Below, piece by piece: positions 24,052 to 33,230 of a stretch of DNA of 64,000 nucleotides. The position numbers were made by a program, and so were the translations under genes. Origin of the DNA: Ilumatobacteraceae bacterium (GTDB lineage Bacteria > Actinomycetota > Acidimicrobiia > Acidimicrobiales > Ilumatobacteraceae); the NCBI GenBank assembly GCA_021298435.1, contig JAJTFJ010000006.1, positions 1-64,000 on the forward strand, in the 5' to 3' direction. The notes beneath the pieces were generated by a model. The model had not been told where the DNA came from, did not search any database, and saw nothing but the letters and a program-made list of their open reading frames with translations. The stretch's first letter is position 1, and every line of letters begins with the position of its first letter.

Positions 24052-26649
24052 TTAATCGTTTGAACTGTCGTTCTTTGGCTTCATTGGCAAGCGTGTTCGC
24101 CATACTCCGTCTGCATTGTGCAACGCAGCCGCGACGGCGGGTGCTGTCGGTACAAGACCAATTTCCCCCACACCCTTAATGCCGTATGGGCTCTTTGGCT
24201 GCGGGCATTCCACCAATGTGACTTCAATAGGCGGCACATCTTTGGCGCGCAAGATTCCCAATGAGCGCAATGTCATGTTGGTGGGGAATCCTGTTTCATC
24301 ACTCGGGAAGTCCTCGGTCAATGCGTACCCAAGACCCATGTGCACAGCGCCTTCAATCTGACCTTCACACAGTGTTGGGTTCACAGCGCGACCAACGTCA
24401 TGCACTGCAACAACCTTTTCAATCTCTTGTGTATCCGGATTCATCACAACGAGTTGAGCCGCGTATCCAAATGCTGAGTGAATAGTTGGGTTCTCCACGC
24501 CTGGTTCACCAAGATGCTGCGTCCAGTCGACGACGTACTCGCCGATGTAATCAACGCCGACCTTGCGGCCATCTTTGTCGGCCTCTGCGCACGCGTTCCT
24601 CACACTTGCTGCGGCCATGAGGGTTCCACGACTGCCTGTGGTTTGTCCGAAACCAAGTTGACGAGTTGTGTCAACAATGACGCGGATGCTGGCGGCATCA
24701 ATACCAAGTTCTTCCACAGCAACTTGCAATGCAACAGTGTGAACGCCTTGACCCATCTCTGTCCATCCGTGACGAACTTCGACAAGGCCGTCAGCACGGA
24801 AGTGAACTGCTGCACGAGCAATCTCGCGGAATCCATTGCCAAGGCCGGAGTTCTTGAGGCCGAGACCAAGCCCCACAGCTTTTCCTGCAGCAACCGCTGT
24901 GTCGTACTCGTCTTTGATTGTGTCGAGACATGTCTCGGCTCCGAGACAACCATCGTCCATGATTTGGCCAGGACCCCATACTTCACCCGGATGAATCACG
25001 TTGCGCTTACGAATCTCCCAGCCTGAGATTCCTGCCATCTCAGCAAGGCGATCAAGACAGCCCTCCATGGCGAACTGAGCTTGGTTTGCACCGAATCCTC
25101 TGAATGCGCCGCACACAGGGTTGTTGGTGCGAACTGCAACAGAGGAAACATCAACCGACGGTGTGTGATACGGACCCGTGGCATGTCCTGCTGCACGCTC
25201 GAGAACCTTCATGCCTACTGATGCGTATGAGCCAGAGTCACCGATCATGCGAGCGCGCACTGCGGTGAGCTTGCCATTGGCATCGCAGCCAACGGTGTAT
25301 TCCATTTCAATCGGGTGACGCTTCGCATGCATTAACAGGCTCTCTTCGCGAGACAACGTGCATTTCACAGGCTGTTGCAATAGCCATGCTGCCAGTGCAG
25401 TTTGACCCTGATTCGACATGTCTTCTTTGCCGCCAAAGGCTCCGCCATTAGAGACGAGTTCAACGGTGACTTTTTCTGTGGGTATCCCGAGAAGCGAACA
25501 AATCTGATCACGGTCATCCCAGACACCTTGACCGCCGGAGTACACATGCATTGTTCCGTCTTTGGAATTTGGAACGGCAAGAGTTGACTCTGGCTCGAGG
25601 AACGCGTGTTCAATGCGTTGCGTATTGAATGTCTCTGTCACGACGAAAGTACTCGATGCCAGTTGTGCGTCAACATCGCCTCGCGCATATTCGCTGCGTG
25701 AGAGAACATTGTTTTCTGTGCCCCACACTGCAATCTCTGAATCTGTGATTGCAGCACGCGCGTCCACAATGGGTCGAAGCGGGGAGTACTGCACCTCGAT
25801 GAGCTCAGCGGCAGCACGTGCTTCACGACGTGAATTGGCAACAACCACTGCGAGAACGTCTCCGGCATATGACGTGCGTTCTCCGACTCCGACAAACACT
25901 GGCCAGTCTTTGTAGATGATGCCGACTTTGTTGTCACCGGGAACATCGGCGCGAGTGAAGACTGCAACAACACCTGGAGCATTTTGTGCGGCAGATGTGT
26001 CGATTGCGGTGATGTCTGCGCGAACATACTTGGTCAGGTGAAGAGCAGCATGCAACATGCCAGGAACACGAATGTCATCGACATAACCACGATCACCGAG
26101 AGCAAGTTCATTTGCTTCGTACTTTGTGCCGCGCGACCCGACTCCACCAGGCAGTGAGATGTCGACAGGGGATCCCTTGGCAACGGCTTCAATGGCATCA
26201 AGAACTTTGACGTAACCAGTACAACGGCAAAGGTGGGCGCCCAGGTGGCGAGCCATGTCTTCGCGCTTTAAGTCCGCGCCCTTCTTGTCCACTTGTGACT
26301 TTGCACGCATGACAATGCCCGGGATGCAGAAACCACATTGCAAGCCGCCACATGCTGCGAACGCATCTGAATAGCGAGTGCGCTCTGCTTCATCGACGCC
26401 TTCAAGTGTGGTGATGACTTTGCCTTCAGCCTTGCTGACGGGGTACTGGCAACTGACTTGTGCTTTACCGTCAATCATGATCGTGCAGCAGCCGCATTGT
26501 CCCGATGGGGAGCAGCCGTCTTTGGGGGACGTGATGTCCAGTTCATCGCGCAGGGCGGCGAGGAGGTGCGGGTGTTCGACAGAGACAGAGACGTCTCGTC
26601 CGTTGACCTTGAAGGAGACGCGGGTTCCAGATGGGGCAATGTCAGTCAC
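24052..26649 (-). CDS. Molybdenum hydroxylase, fused [2Fe-2S] and molybdopterin subunits
   Basis: An 865-residue xanthine dehydrogenase/aldehyde oxidase family protein. Residues 1-165 carry both [2Fe-2S] domains ([10 protein letters not shown] near 46; CGGLQCGFC near 103; [12 protein letters not shown]). The rest is the Mo-cofactor part: [49 protein letters not shown] and, near the C-terminus, the catalytic Glu in [12 protein letters not shown]. The FAD domain is absent and the two remaining parts are joined, as in Desulfovibrio aldehyde oxidoreductase and in the so-called selenium-dependent XDH family, so electrons likely go to a separate acceptor. No Mo-cofactor chaperone is nearby. The GTG start fits a leaderless mRNA. 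Confidence 0.85.
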   Translation of the reverse strand: MTDIAPSGTRVSFKVNGRDVSVSVEHPHLLAALRDELDITSPKDGCSPSGQCGCCTIMIDGKAQVSCQYPVSKAEGKVITTLEGVDEAERTRYSDAFAACGGLQCGFCIPGIVMRAKSQVDKKGADLKREDMARHLGAHLCRCTGYVKVLDAIEAVAKGSPVDISLPGGVGSRGTKYEANELALGDRGYVDDIRVPGMLHAALHLTKYVRADITAIDTSAAQNAPGVVAVFTRADVPGDNKVGIIYKDWPVFVGVGERTSYAGDVLAVVVANSRREARAAAELIEVQYSPLRPIVDARAAITDSEIAVWGTENNVLSRSEYARGDVDAQLASSTFVVTETFNTQRIEHAFLEPESTLAVPNSKDGTMHVYSGGQGVWDDRDQICSLLGIPTEKVTVELVSNGGAFGGKEDMSNQGQTALAAWLLQQPVKCTLSREESLLMHAKRHPIEMEYTVGCDANGKLTAVRARMIGDSGSYASVGMKVLERAAGHATGPYHTPSVDVSSVAVRTNNPVCGAFRGFGANQAQFAMEGCLDRLAEMAGISGWEIRKRNVIHPGEVWGPGQIMDDGCLGAETCLDTIKDEYDTAVAAGKAVGLGLGLKNSGLGNGFREIARAAVHFRADGLVEVRHGWTEMGQGVHTVALQVAVEELGIDAASIRVIVDTTRQLGFGQTTGSRGTLMAAASVRNACAEADKDGRKVGVDYIGEYVVDWTQHLGEPGVENPTIHSAFGYAAQLVVMNPDTQEIEKVVAVHDVGRAVNPTLCEGQIEGAVHMGLGYALTEDFPSDETGFPTNMTLRSLGILRAKDVPPIEVTLVECPQPKSPYGIKGVGEIGLVPTAPAVAAALHNADGVWRTRLPMKPKNDSSND

Positions 26650-26672
26650 CCCCGAAGTTTACAAAATGTAAA
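26647..26672 (-). promoter_or_regulatory. Leaderless promoter and palindrome of the molybdenum hydroxylase gene
   Basis: Minus-strand TAAACT (26661-26656), six bases and GTG (26649-26647) make a leaderless start. A perfect palindrome TTTACA-AAA-TGTAAA (26658-26672) overlaps the -10, a classic repressor position. Confidence 0.5.
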
Positions 26673-26722
26673 AGGGAAGTGGCTGTCCTATATGGCATCC
26701 CTGCGGTTGGCGGCCGAAGGAA

Positions 26723-26737
26723 TAGGGTTCGGGGATG
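26723..26737 (+). promoter_or_regulatory. Leaderless-type -10 element before the acyltransferase gene
   Basis: TAGGGT (26723-26728), six bases, ATG at 26735. Confidence 0.5.
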
Positions 26738-27739
26738 GAGAGAACGTGGATCCGGCGCCCCGTCATGGTGATCGGTGTGGTGTCAATGGCTGTTCTCCTT
26801 CTTGTTCTGCTGCCGTTATGGCTTCCCGTACTGCTTCTTGTCGATGCTGGCCGCATGAATTGGCGTTTCCCTCTGGTGCGATTCACAGCATTTGGGCTCA
26901 TGTGGGCCTGGCTCGAGACACTCGGCATTGTTGCTGCGGTGGCCTTGTGGGTCGTCGGACAATCACGAAATCAGAACGCCAACTTTGTCCTGCAGAAGCT
27001 GTGGACTCGGGGTGTCGTGGGAGCGCTTGGTCTAACAGTTGGTCTGCATATCGAAGTAGAAGGTGCTGACACATTGGGTGACGGTCCGTTCATCGCACTG
27101 TGTCGTCACGCCAGTTTGGCTGATTCCGTGATGAGTGCATGGGTGTTCATGACAGCGTCGGGGCTTCGTCCTCGTTATGTATTGAAGAAGGAACTCAAGC
27201 TTGATCCATGTCTCGATATCGTGGGTCATCGTCTGCCGAACTATTTCCTTGACAGATCTTCTTCGAATCTTGCTGCTGAGTTGCAAGGAATCGAGCAGAT
27301 GGCGCAAGGACTCAGCGCTCAAGAGATTGCAGTGATTTTCCCGGAAGGAACTCGCGCGAACGATGTCAAGCGTGCTCGAATTTTGGAACGTCTTCGTGAG
27401 CGTGCGCCGGAACGCGCAGTGAAATTGGAAAAGTTGAAATACCTCATGGCACCGAAGACCGCTGGCGTGACGGCTTTACTGGCGGCAGTGCCAAATGCCA
27501 AAGTTGTGACGATGTGGCATGCGGGTTTCGATGGTATGGATTCCTTTCGCGGAATCGTTCAGCACTTGGCAAAGAGTGCAGTACGGGTGCATGTGAAGGT
27601 GACAGAACATCAGCGTGCGACTGTGGCAACGGGCGAAGCATTCGTTGCGTGGCTCGATGAGCAGTGGTGCGCGATGGACCATGCTGTCGGAGTAAGAATC
27701 TCAGAACAATCACTGTCAATAGGAGTGAACAATGGGTAA
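26735..27739 (+). CDS. PlsC-like 1-acyl-glycerophosphate acyltransferase family protein
   Basis: A 334-residue membrane-bound acyltransferase. Two N-terminal helices (about 8-33 and 48-73) precede the catalytic HxxxxD motif in ALCRHASLADSVMS and the lipid-binding motif VIFPEGTRANDVKR. Between them RPRYVLKKELKLDP and NYFLDRSSSN match the known LPLAT blocks. It would transfer an acyl group to lysophosphatidate or a related lipid. Longer than minimal PlsC. Its end overlaps the next gene by 8 bases, so the DUF1295 protein is in the same operon. No ribosome site is seen; leaderless start likely. Confidence 0.82.
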   Translation: MERTWIRRPVMVIGVVSMAVLLLVLLPLWLPVLLLVDAGRMNWRFPLVRFTAFGLMWAWLETLGIVAAVALWVVGQSRNQNANFVLQKLWTRGVVGALGLTVGLHIEVEGADTLGDGPFIALCRHASLADSVMSAWVFMTASGLRPRYVLKKELKLDPCLDIVGHRLPNYFLDRSSSNLAAELQGIEQMAQGLSAQEIAVIFPEGTRANDVKRARILERLRERAPERAVKLEKLKYLMAPKTAGVTALLAAVPNAKVVTMWHAGFDGMDSFRGIVQHLAKSAVRVHVKVTEHQRATVATGEAFVAWLDEQWCAMDHAVGVRISEQSLSIGVNNG

Positions 27740-28508
27740 TGCAATGTTGATTGCAGCGATCACAATCGCTGTTGTAATGGTGACCACATGGATCATCAGT
27801 CTTGTCATAAAGAATGCGTCAATCGTTGACATCGTGTGGGGTGCTGGCTTTGCCATCACGTCATGGGTTCTTACAATCACGGTTGACGGAAACTCTGGTC
27901 GTCAGATACTTCTTGCTGTGATGGTTGGGCTGTGGGGAATGCGTCTTGCGTTATATCTCGGGAAGAGAAACATTGGGCACGGTGAAGACTGGCGTTACAA
28001 GGCGATGCGCAAGAAGAAGGGCAAGAACTTCGGCATCATCAGCCTTGTCACTGTTTTTGGTTTGCAAGGTGCATTGATGTGGACGGTGTCGCTGCCTGTT
28101 ATTTTGGGCAACGCAGATGATTCACCGGGTGTTGGCCCCATTGCTGTCATGGGCATCATGTTGTGGGCAGTCGGTTTGATGTTCGAAGCTGTAGGCGACT
28201 TTCAACTTGCACGTTTCAAAAAAGACCCTGCAAACGCCACCAAAGTGATGGACAAGGGATTGTGGAGCCTGACACGCCATCCCAACTATTTCGGAGACGC
28301 ATTGTTGTGGTGGGGTATTGCCATCGTTGGTGCTGAGACAGGCTCCGGTGTGTTCGGTTTCATCGGTCCAGTCGTGATGACATTCTTCTTGTTAAAGATC
28401 TCAGGTGTTCCTATGTTGGAACGATCACTCAGTCGTCGTCGCGAGGGCTATGCCGATTACGTCGCGCGTACGAGCGGATTCATTCCGCGTCCGCCAAAAA
28501 AGATCTAA
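27732..28508 (+). CDS. DUF1295 / steroid 5-alpha-reductase-like membrane protein
   Basis: A 258-residue protein with about six membrane helices. The C-terminal signature SLTRHPNYFGDALLWWG followed by MLERSLSRRREGYADYVART is that of DUF1295, related to isoprenylcysteine methyltransferases and steroid 5-alpha-reductases; the N-terminal region has VDIVWGAGF. Some relatives reduce double bonds in lipids with NADPH, others are uncharacterised. Overlap with the acyltransferase suggests a lipid-modifying role. Convergent with the MetB/MetZ gene, 10 bases away. Confidence 0.8.
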   Translation: MGNAMLIAAITIAVVMVTTWIISLVIKNASIVDIVWGAGFAITSWVLTITVDGNSGRQILLAVMVGLWGMRLALYLGKRNIGHGEDWRYKAMRKKKGKNFGIISLVTVFGLQGALMWTVSLPVILGNADDSPGVGPIAVMGIMLWAVGLMFEAVGDFQLARFKKDPANATKVMDKGLWSLTRHPNYFGDALLWWGIAIVGAETGSGVFGFIGPVVMTFFLLKISGVPMLERSLSRRREGYADYVARTSGFIPRPPKKI

Positions 28509-28518
28509 CGAGAAAGCT

Positions 28519-29673
28519 TTATCGGGAGAGTGCGTTCGTGAGGTCACTCACGAGGTCGTCTGCATCTTCAAGGCCAATCGAGAAACGTAAGAGCCCTGCG
28601 GTCACACCAACTGCATCGAGGGCTTCTTTCGATAAGCCCGCATGTGTACTCGTTGCTGGGTGACATACGAGAGTTTCTGGACCACCAAATGATGTCGCAA
28701 TGTGCGCCAGTTGTAATTTCTGGACAAACGCATTGCACTCGTCAAAGCCTCCATCAAGTTCCACTGCAACGATGGAACCGCCGTGACGCATCTGTGCTCG
28801 TGCTAGATCGTGCTGCGGATGTGTTTCAAGGAATGGGTGGAACACTTCCTTGACGGACGAGTGTGCCTGAAGCGCATGAGCAATAGTGAGTGCCGACTTG
28901 CTCTGACGCTCTGTACGAACTGCGAGTGTGCGAATGCCGCGCAACGCATTCAGTGCGTCATAGGGCGACGCTGATGCACCGTGCATGACGGAGTACGACC
29001 ATATGTCGTTGAGAAGATCGCGCTCTCCAGCGATGACTCCAAGAAGTGCGTCATTGTGGCCGCCGATTCCCTTGGTCGCTGAATGAAGAACAATGTCGAC
29101 GCCGAAGTCAAGGGGACGTTGTCCGGTGGGGGTTGCCATCGTTGAGTCGACAACTGTGAAAGGACCCTTGATTGCGCCTAGCTCTGCCAAGTTGGTGATG
29201 GTGAGACGAGGATTCGATGGTGTCTCGGCAAGAACAAGCATGGTGCGACCCGGGATGACTGCCGCTGCGAAAGACCCAGGGACAGCGGGATCAACAAAAG
29301 TGGTCTCGATGCCGAAGCGGGCACATGGACCCTGCAAAAACGAGAGCGTCGCACCATAAATATTGTTCTGGGCAACGATGTGTGAACCTTGGCCACAGAG
29401 CGCAAGAACGAGTGAAGCCAAGGCGCCCATGCCCGATCCAAATGCAAGTGCCGATTCGGCTCCTTCCAATTCGGCAACTGCTTGCTCAAATTGCGACACG
29501 GTGGGATTAGAGAAGCGGGAATAGAACTCACCGGAGCGAAGGCTGGTTGCGCGCTGTGTGGCATCAGTGAGGCTGGAAGATTCCCAGACAGTAGAAGGCC
29601 ATAAACCAGGAGCCAGAGATGCAGAAGGTCCACGACCTGCTGTAATCGCTGTTGTATCTGGGTTTTTCGGCAT
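28519..29673 (-). CDS. Cys/Met metabolism PLP enzyme (cystathionine gamma-synthase / O-acetylhomoserine sulfhydrylase type)
   Basis: A 384-residue fold-type I PLP enzyme. Seen: YSRFSNPTVSQFEQAVAELE, AFGSGMGALAS, NNIYGATLSF, FTVVDSTMATPTGQRPLD and the PLP Lys in LHSATKGIGGHND, then the C-terminal SFGGPETLVCHP and LLRFSIGLEDADDL. It would use O-acetylhomoserine made by MetX to form cystathionine or homocysteine; MetB, MetZ and gamma-lyase cannot be separated from motifs. TATCCT sits six bases before the ATG (29680-29685), a leaderless start. No riboswitch is visible here, unlike metX. Confidence 0.85.
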   Translation of the reverse strand: MPKNPDTTAITAGRGPSASLAPGLWPSTVWESSSLTDATQRATSLRSGEFYSRFSNPTVSQFEQAVAELEGAESALAFGSGMGALASLVLALCGQGSHIVAQNNIYGATLSFLQGPCARFGIETTFVDPAVPGSFAAAVIPGRTMLVLAETPSNPRLTITNLAELGAIKGPFTVVDSTMATPTGQRPLDFGVDIVLHSATKGIGGHNDALLGVIAGERDLLNDIWSYSVMHGASASPYDALNALRGIRTLAVRTERQSKSALTIAHALQAHSSVKEVFHPFLETHPQHDLARAQMRHGGSIVAVELDGGFDECNAFVQKLQLAHIATSFGGPETLVCHPATSTHAGLSKEALDAVGVTAGLLRFSIGLEDADDLVSDLTNALSR

Positions 29674-29685
29674 GAAGCGAGGATA
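29671..29685 (-). promoter_or_regulatory. Leaderless-type -10 element of the MetB/MetZ-type gene
   Basis: Minus-strand TATCCT (29685-29680), six bases, ATG (29673-29671). Confidence 0.5.
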
Positions 29686-29747
29686 ACGACTAAATATGAC
29701 CCCGAGAGGGGTATTTAGGGTCTCAGTCTCTTCGTGGGACTGTGGGG

Positions 29748-29763
29748 TAGCCTTTCCGCCATG
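29748..29763 (+). promoter_or_regulatory. Leaderless-type -10 element before the small membrane protein
   Basis: TAGCCT (29748-29753) lies seven bases before ATG 29761, supporting this start over the upstream GTG at 29734. Confidence 0.45.
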
Positions 29764-29943
29764 TTCTCTTACTTAGACGCACAAACAGGCAGCATGATTG
29801 TCACTGCCATTGCTGGTGGTTTTGCCGGACTCGCCGTTGCCTTCAAGATGGGAATGGCTCGCATCCGTTCCAAGGTCACAGGGAAGCCAATGCCCGCCGC
29901 TGAGTCGTCAGAAGATGACGAATACGAATCCTCCCACGACTGA
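29761..29943 (+). CDS. Small membrane protein, function unknown
   Basis: A 60-residue protein with one helix at about residues 10-30 (GSMIVTAIAGGFAGLAVAF), a short basic stretch (MARIRSKVTGK) and an acidic tail (SSEDDEYESSHD). The track starts at GTG 29734, but the -10-like TAGCCT would then lie inside the gene; ATG 29761 is preferred. It ends 3 bases before the methyltransferase gene and is probably a partner of it. Confidence 0.6.
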   Translation: MFSYLDAQTGSMIVTAIAGGFAGLAVAFKMGMARIRSKVTGKPMPAAESSEDDEYESSHD

Positions 29944-29946
29944 TCC

Positions 29947-31347
29947 ATGTCAGGAATTTCTCAAGATCCAGGTTCTTTTCGTGACCCCCTAAGCAGGGTT
30001 TTCGTCGGCGATGGTCGCGTTGTTCGCGCATTCACGCAAGAGGGTGCAAAAGACATCACCGCTGTGTGGGGCAAGAAGTCAATTCAAGGCGCACTGCAAT
30101 CGGGTGAATTGATTGAGTCAAACATTGTGGAGCCATCCTCGGTCGGTCTTTCTGCTTCTTGGACCTCAGCGATGACTCACCCCATGTTGCCGTTTATCTC
30201 GTACCCATACGAGTGGACATTCAGCATGCTCAAAGATGCAGCTCTCTTGCAATTGAAGCTCACTCGTGAGACTTTGGCTGATGGCATTGGCCTGAAAGAC
30301 GCAACTCCGTACAACGTGCAGTTCATTGGATCGCGCCCGCAGTTCATTGATGCCGGTTCATTCGAGAGGCGCCGGAAAGGCGACCCGTGGTACGGATACA
30401 AGCAGTTCTGCGAGATGTATCTGTATCCACTCATGATGCAGGCGTACCTCGGTGTGCAGTATCAGCCGTACCTTCGTGGTTCGGTGAACGGTATCTCTCC
30501 TGAGACGATGCGTAAGTTGTTGCCAGCCAGTATTCGCCATCCTCGCAAGGGTCGCCTCACTCATGTTGTGTTGCATGCGGCCGCGTCCACACGTTTTGCA
30601 GATTCCAATACTGACGTGAAGAAGGCAACTGCCAAGGCAGGCATGAATGCTCAGGTTCTTGATGCAACCATGCGCAAGTTGGAAAAGATTGTTCAGAAGT
30701 TGAATCTTGGTGACAAGAAGTCAACATGGTCGAACTACTCCGAGCGTGGTCACTACCTCGAATCAAGCCTTGATGAGAAGCAGAAGTTCGTTCGCGATGC
30801 TGTTGCTTCTGCGCCACGCAAGCAAGTGTGGGATATTGGTTGTAACGACGGTGTCTTTAGCCGTATTGCATCTGCTCATTCCGATTACGTCGTTGCAATG
30901 GATGCCGACCCATTGGTGGTTGATCGTTTGTACAACACGCTGAAGGCGGAGAAGAACGACAAGATTCTTCCGTTGTATGTCGATCTCACCGACTCCGGCG
31001 GCGGTGTTGGCTGGCGCGGACTTGAACGTCCTGGTGTGTTCCATCGTGGACACCCCGACATCGTGATGGCGCTTGCAGTGATTCACCACATGGCAATCAC
31101 GTTTAATGTGCCCATCGCATCGCAGCTTGACATGTTCCGTGATCTTTCGCCAGAGCTCATCATCGAGATGCCTCACGCAGATGATCCCATGGTGCGCAAG
31201 CTCCTGCAGAACAAGCGCGATGGTATCCATGACGATTTCAACCTTGAGAATTTTGAGCGTTTGCTCTCAGAGCGCTTCGACATCAAGTCGAAGATGCTTC
31301 TTGCAGGCGGAACTCGCACCATCTTCCACGCTGTCCGCAAGGGCTGA
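29947..31347 (+). CDS. Kinase-like N-terminal region fused to class I SAM methyltransferase
   Basis: A 466-residue protein. The C-terminal ~190 residues are a Rossmann methyltransferase: VWDIGCNDGVFSRIA (motif I, about 296), VVAMDADPLVV (acidic loop) and PDIVMALAVIHH. The first ~200 residues contain LKDATPYNVQF and, 18 residues on, FIDAGSFERR, which resemble the catalytic loop (D-x4-N) and metal loop of APH-like kinases, although the flanking lobes are atypical. I recall related proteins annotated as NoeA-like methyltransferases. The substrate is unknown. The ATG at 29947 follows the small membrane protein directly; a hairpin and tRNA-Cys come next. Confidence 0.7.
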   Translation: MSGISQDPGSFRDPLSRVFVGDGRVVRAFTQEGAKDITAVWGKKSIQGALQSGELIESNIVEPSSVGLSASWTSAMTHPMLPFISYPYEWTFSMLKDAALLQLKLTRETLADGIGLKDATPYNVQFIGSRPQFIDAGSFERRRKGDPWYGYKQFCEMYLYPLMMQAYLGVQYQPYLRGSVNGISPETMRKLLPASIRHPRKGRLTHVVLHAAASTRFADSNTDVKKATAKAGMNAQVLDATMRKLEKIVQKLNLGDKKSTWSNYSERGHYLESSLDEKQKFVRDAVASAPRKQVWDIGCNDGVFSRIASAHSDYVVAMDADPLVVDRLYNTLKAEKNDKILPLYVDLTDSGGGVGWRGLERPGVFHRGHPDIVMALAVIHHMAITFNVPIASQLDMFRDLSPELIIEMPHADDPMVRKLLQNKRDGIHDDFNLENFERLLSERFDIKSKMLLAGGTRTIFHAVRKG

Positions 31348-31353
31348 TGGCGT

Positions 31354-31378
31354 CAGGGGAGTCCTTTCGGAACCCCTG
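31354..31378 (+). terminator. Possible terminator hairpin after the methyltransferase
   Basis: CAGGGG...CCCCTG arms with an inner TCC/GGA pairing around a TTTC loop; no T-tract, so it is only a candidate. Confidence 0.35.
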
Positions 31379-31413
31379 TAGAGTTGAGGTGTTGCAGTGC
31401 ATGCACTGCTTCT

Positions 31414-31488
31414 GGCGACGTGGCGGAATGGTTTACGCAGCGGCCTGCAAAGCCGTTTATCCGAGTTCGATTCTCGGCGTCGCCTCCA
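31414..31488 (+). tRNA. tRNA-Cys(GCA)
   Basis: Acceptor GGCGACG/CGTCGCC, anticodon stem GCGGC/GCCGT around loop CTGCAAA (anticodon GCA), T-arm CCGAG-TTCGATT-CTCGG, discriminator T and encoded CCA at 31486-31488. The D-arm is short (GCG/CGC). Confidence 0.93.
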
Positions 31489-31493
31489 TTTGA

Positions 31494-31556
31494 TAACTGA
31501 CGCAGTTACTTCTGATACTGCATCGTGACCAGCGTCACTGATACCGTCTGCCCATG
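31494..31556 (+). promoter_or_regulatory. Promoter region with two palindromes before acyl-CoA synthetase
   Basis: TAACTG-ACG-CAGTTA (31494-31508) and GTGAC-CAGC-GTCAC (31525-31538) are perfect inverted repeats. TACCGT (31542-31547) sits six bases before the ATG at 31554, a leaderless arrangement. The palindromes are candidate operators upstream of or within the promoter. Confidence 0.5.
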
Positions 31557-33230
31557 CTGACTCGTGCTGAAGCCATTGCAGAACTGACTTCTTCAGGAAG
31601 TCCCTTCGAACTTGAGACTGTGAACATTCACGGGAATCCTCTTCGTGTCTTTAAAAATGCTCCCACGTCATTGCGCGATGTGTGGCTCTCGGCAGCGCAG
31701 CGCGGTGACGCACCGTACTTTCATTACGACGATGTCACGACCACGTATGGGGGTGCCCATCAACAGGTGACTGCCGTTGCAGCATGGCTTGCAAAGCGTG
31801 GAGTCAAGAAAGGCGATCGTGTCGCCGTTGGTATGCGTAATTATCCCGAGTGGGCAATGGCACATTGGGCGATTCAGTGTATTGGTGCGGTCACCGTCAG
31901 CTTGAACGCATGGTGGATTGCCGATGAGTTGAAGTACGCCTTCACAGACTCTGGGGCTACTGCAGCAATTGTCGATGGGGAACGTCTGGAGAGGCTCTCT
32001 GACGAATTGCTCTCAGATTGCGGCGTGCACTCTGTGCTGGTGGTTCGTGGAGAGACTCGTGCAGGAACTTTTGCGTGGTCAGACATTGCGAGCAACACGT
32101 CAGCGGTGTTGCCAGATGTGGTGATCAACGCAGATGATGATGCGACAATTCTGTACACATCGGGCACAACTGGTTTTCCGAAAGGTGCTGCGGGCAGTCA
32201 CCGCAACTACATCACCAACATCTGGAACGGCCTGTTTGCGGTTGCGCTTGCCGGAAAGATGGCAGGTGTCGCGCCATCGCCCTCAAATGCGCCAAAACCC
32301 CAGGCAATTGCCTTCACGACATTCCCGTACTTCCACATTGCTGGTCTTTGTGGAATGACTTCTCACACCAACAACGGTGGAGCCATTGTTTCGCAATTCA
32401 AGTGGGACCCCGCAGATGCGATGAGACTGATTGAGAAGTACAAAGTTGCTTCATTCGGTGGCGTTCCCACGGTTGTGCGTTCCATGCTTGAACACCCTGA
32501 TCGTGACAAGTACGACTTATCGAGCTTGACAGCAATTTCACAGGGAGGCGCACCCGTTGCGCCGGACTCTGTCGCACGGATTGAAAAGGATTTCGCTGGC
32601 AAGGTCAGTGCTGCAAACGGATACGGACTCACCGAAACCACAGCAGCGATTATCGGCAACAGTGGTGCTGCGTACTTCGCCAAGAAGGACAGTGTGGGTC
32701 TTCCTTATGTAGGAACCGATATCCGCATTGTTGGGGAAGATGGCCAAGATGTTCCGCCAGGATCCATTGGTGAAATTTGGGTATACGGCCCCAACAATGT
32801 GCGTGGTTATTGGAACAAGCCAGAGGAAACTGCAAAAGCGTTTACAAATGGTTGGTTCCATACGGGTGATGCGGGACTCATTGACCCTGATGGATACATC
32901 TACGTTGTGGATCGCATCAAGGACATGGTGTTGCGAGGCGGCGAGAATGTCTACTGCGTCGAAGTAGAGACTGTTCTCTTTGAAGCCGATGCGGTGAAAG
33001 ATTGTGCCGTCATCGGTATACCGCATGACAAGTTGGGTGAAGAAGTTGCGGCTGTCATCGTTGCCGCTGATGGTCATGGTCCTCAGAGTGCTGAGAATGT
33101 TCTTGAGCATCTCCGTTCACGTTTGGCAGGTTTCAAGGTGCCCAGCAAGGTGTTTTGGCATCACGAAGACTTGCCTCGGAACGCTGCAGGAAAAGTGCTG
33201 AAGAAGGATCTGAGGGATCTGTACTCCTAA
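31554..33230 (+). CDS. Acyl-CoA synthetase (AMP-forming)
   Basis: A 558-residue adenylate-forming enzyme. Motifs: ILYTSGTTGFPKGAAGSHRN (ATP loop, about residue 200), NGYGLTETTAAI, GWFHTGDAGLIDPDGY, VDRIKDMVLRGGENVYCVEVE (hinge) and LPRNAAGKVLKKDL with the catalytic Lys. It is of the general long/medium-chain type and differs from the FadD19-like enzyme at 2920 (SG rather than GG in the ATP loop). Preceded by candidate operators; overlaps the convergent binding-protein gene by 4 bases. Substrate unknown. Confidence 0.88.
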   Translation: MLTRAEAIAELTSSGSPFELETVNIHGNPLRVFKNAPTSLRDVWLSAAQRGDAPYFHYDDVTTTYGGAHQQVTAVAAWLAKRGVKKGDRVAVGMRNYPEWAMAHWAIQCIGAVTVSLNAWWIADELKYAFTDSGATAAIVDGERLERLSDELLSDCGVHSVLVVRGETRAGTFAWSDIASNTSAVLPDVVINADDDATILYTSGTTGFPKGAAGSHRNYITNIWNGLFAVALAGKMAGVAPSPSNAPKPQAIAFTTFPYFHIAGLCGMTSHTNNGGAIVSQFKWDPADAMRLIEKYKVASFGGVPTVVRSMLEHPDRDKYDLSSLTAISQGGAPVAPDSVARIEKDFAGKVSAANGYGLTETTAAIIGNSGAAYFAKKDSVGLPYVGTDIRIVGEDGQDVPPGSIGEIWVYGPNNVRGYWNKPEETAKAFTNGWFHTGDAGLIDPDGYIYVVDRIKDMVLRGGENVYCVEVETVLFEADAVKDCAVIGIPHDKLGEEVAAVIVAADGHGPQSAENVLEHLRSRLAGFKVPSKVFWHHEDLPRNAAGKVLKKDLRDLYS

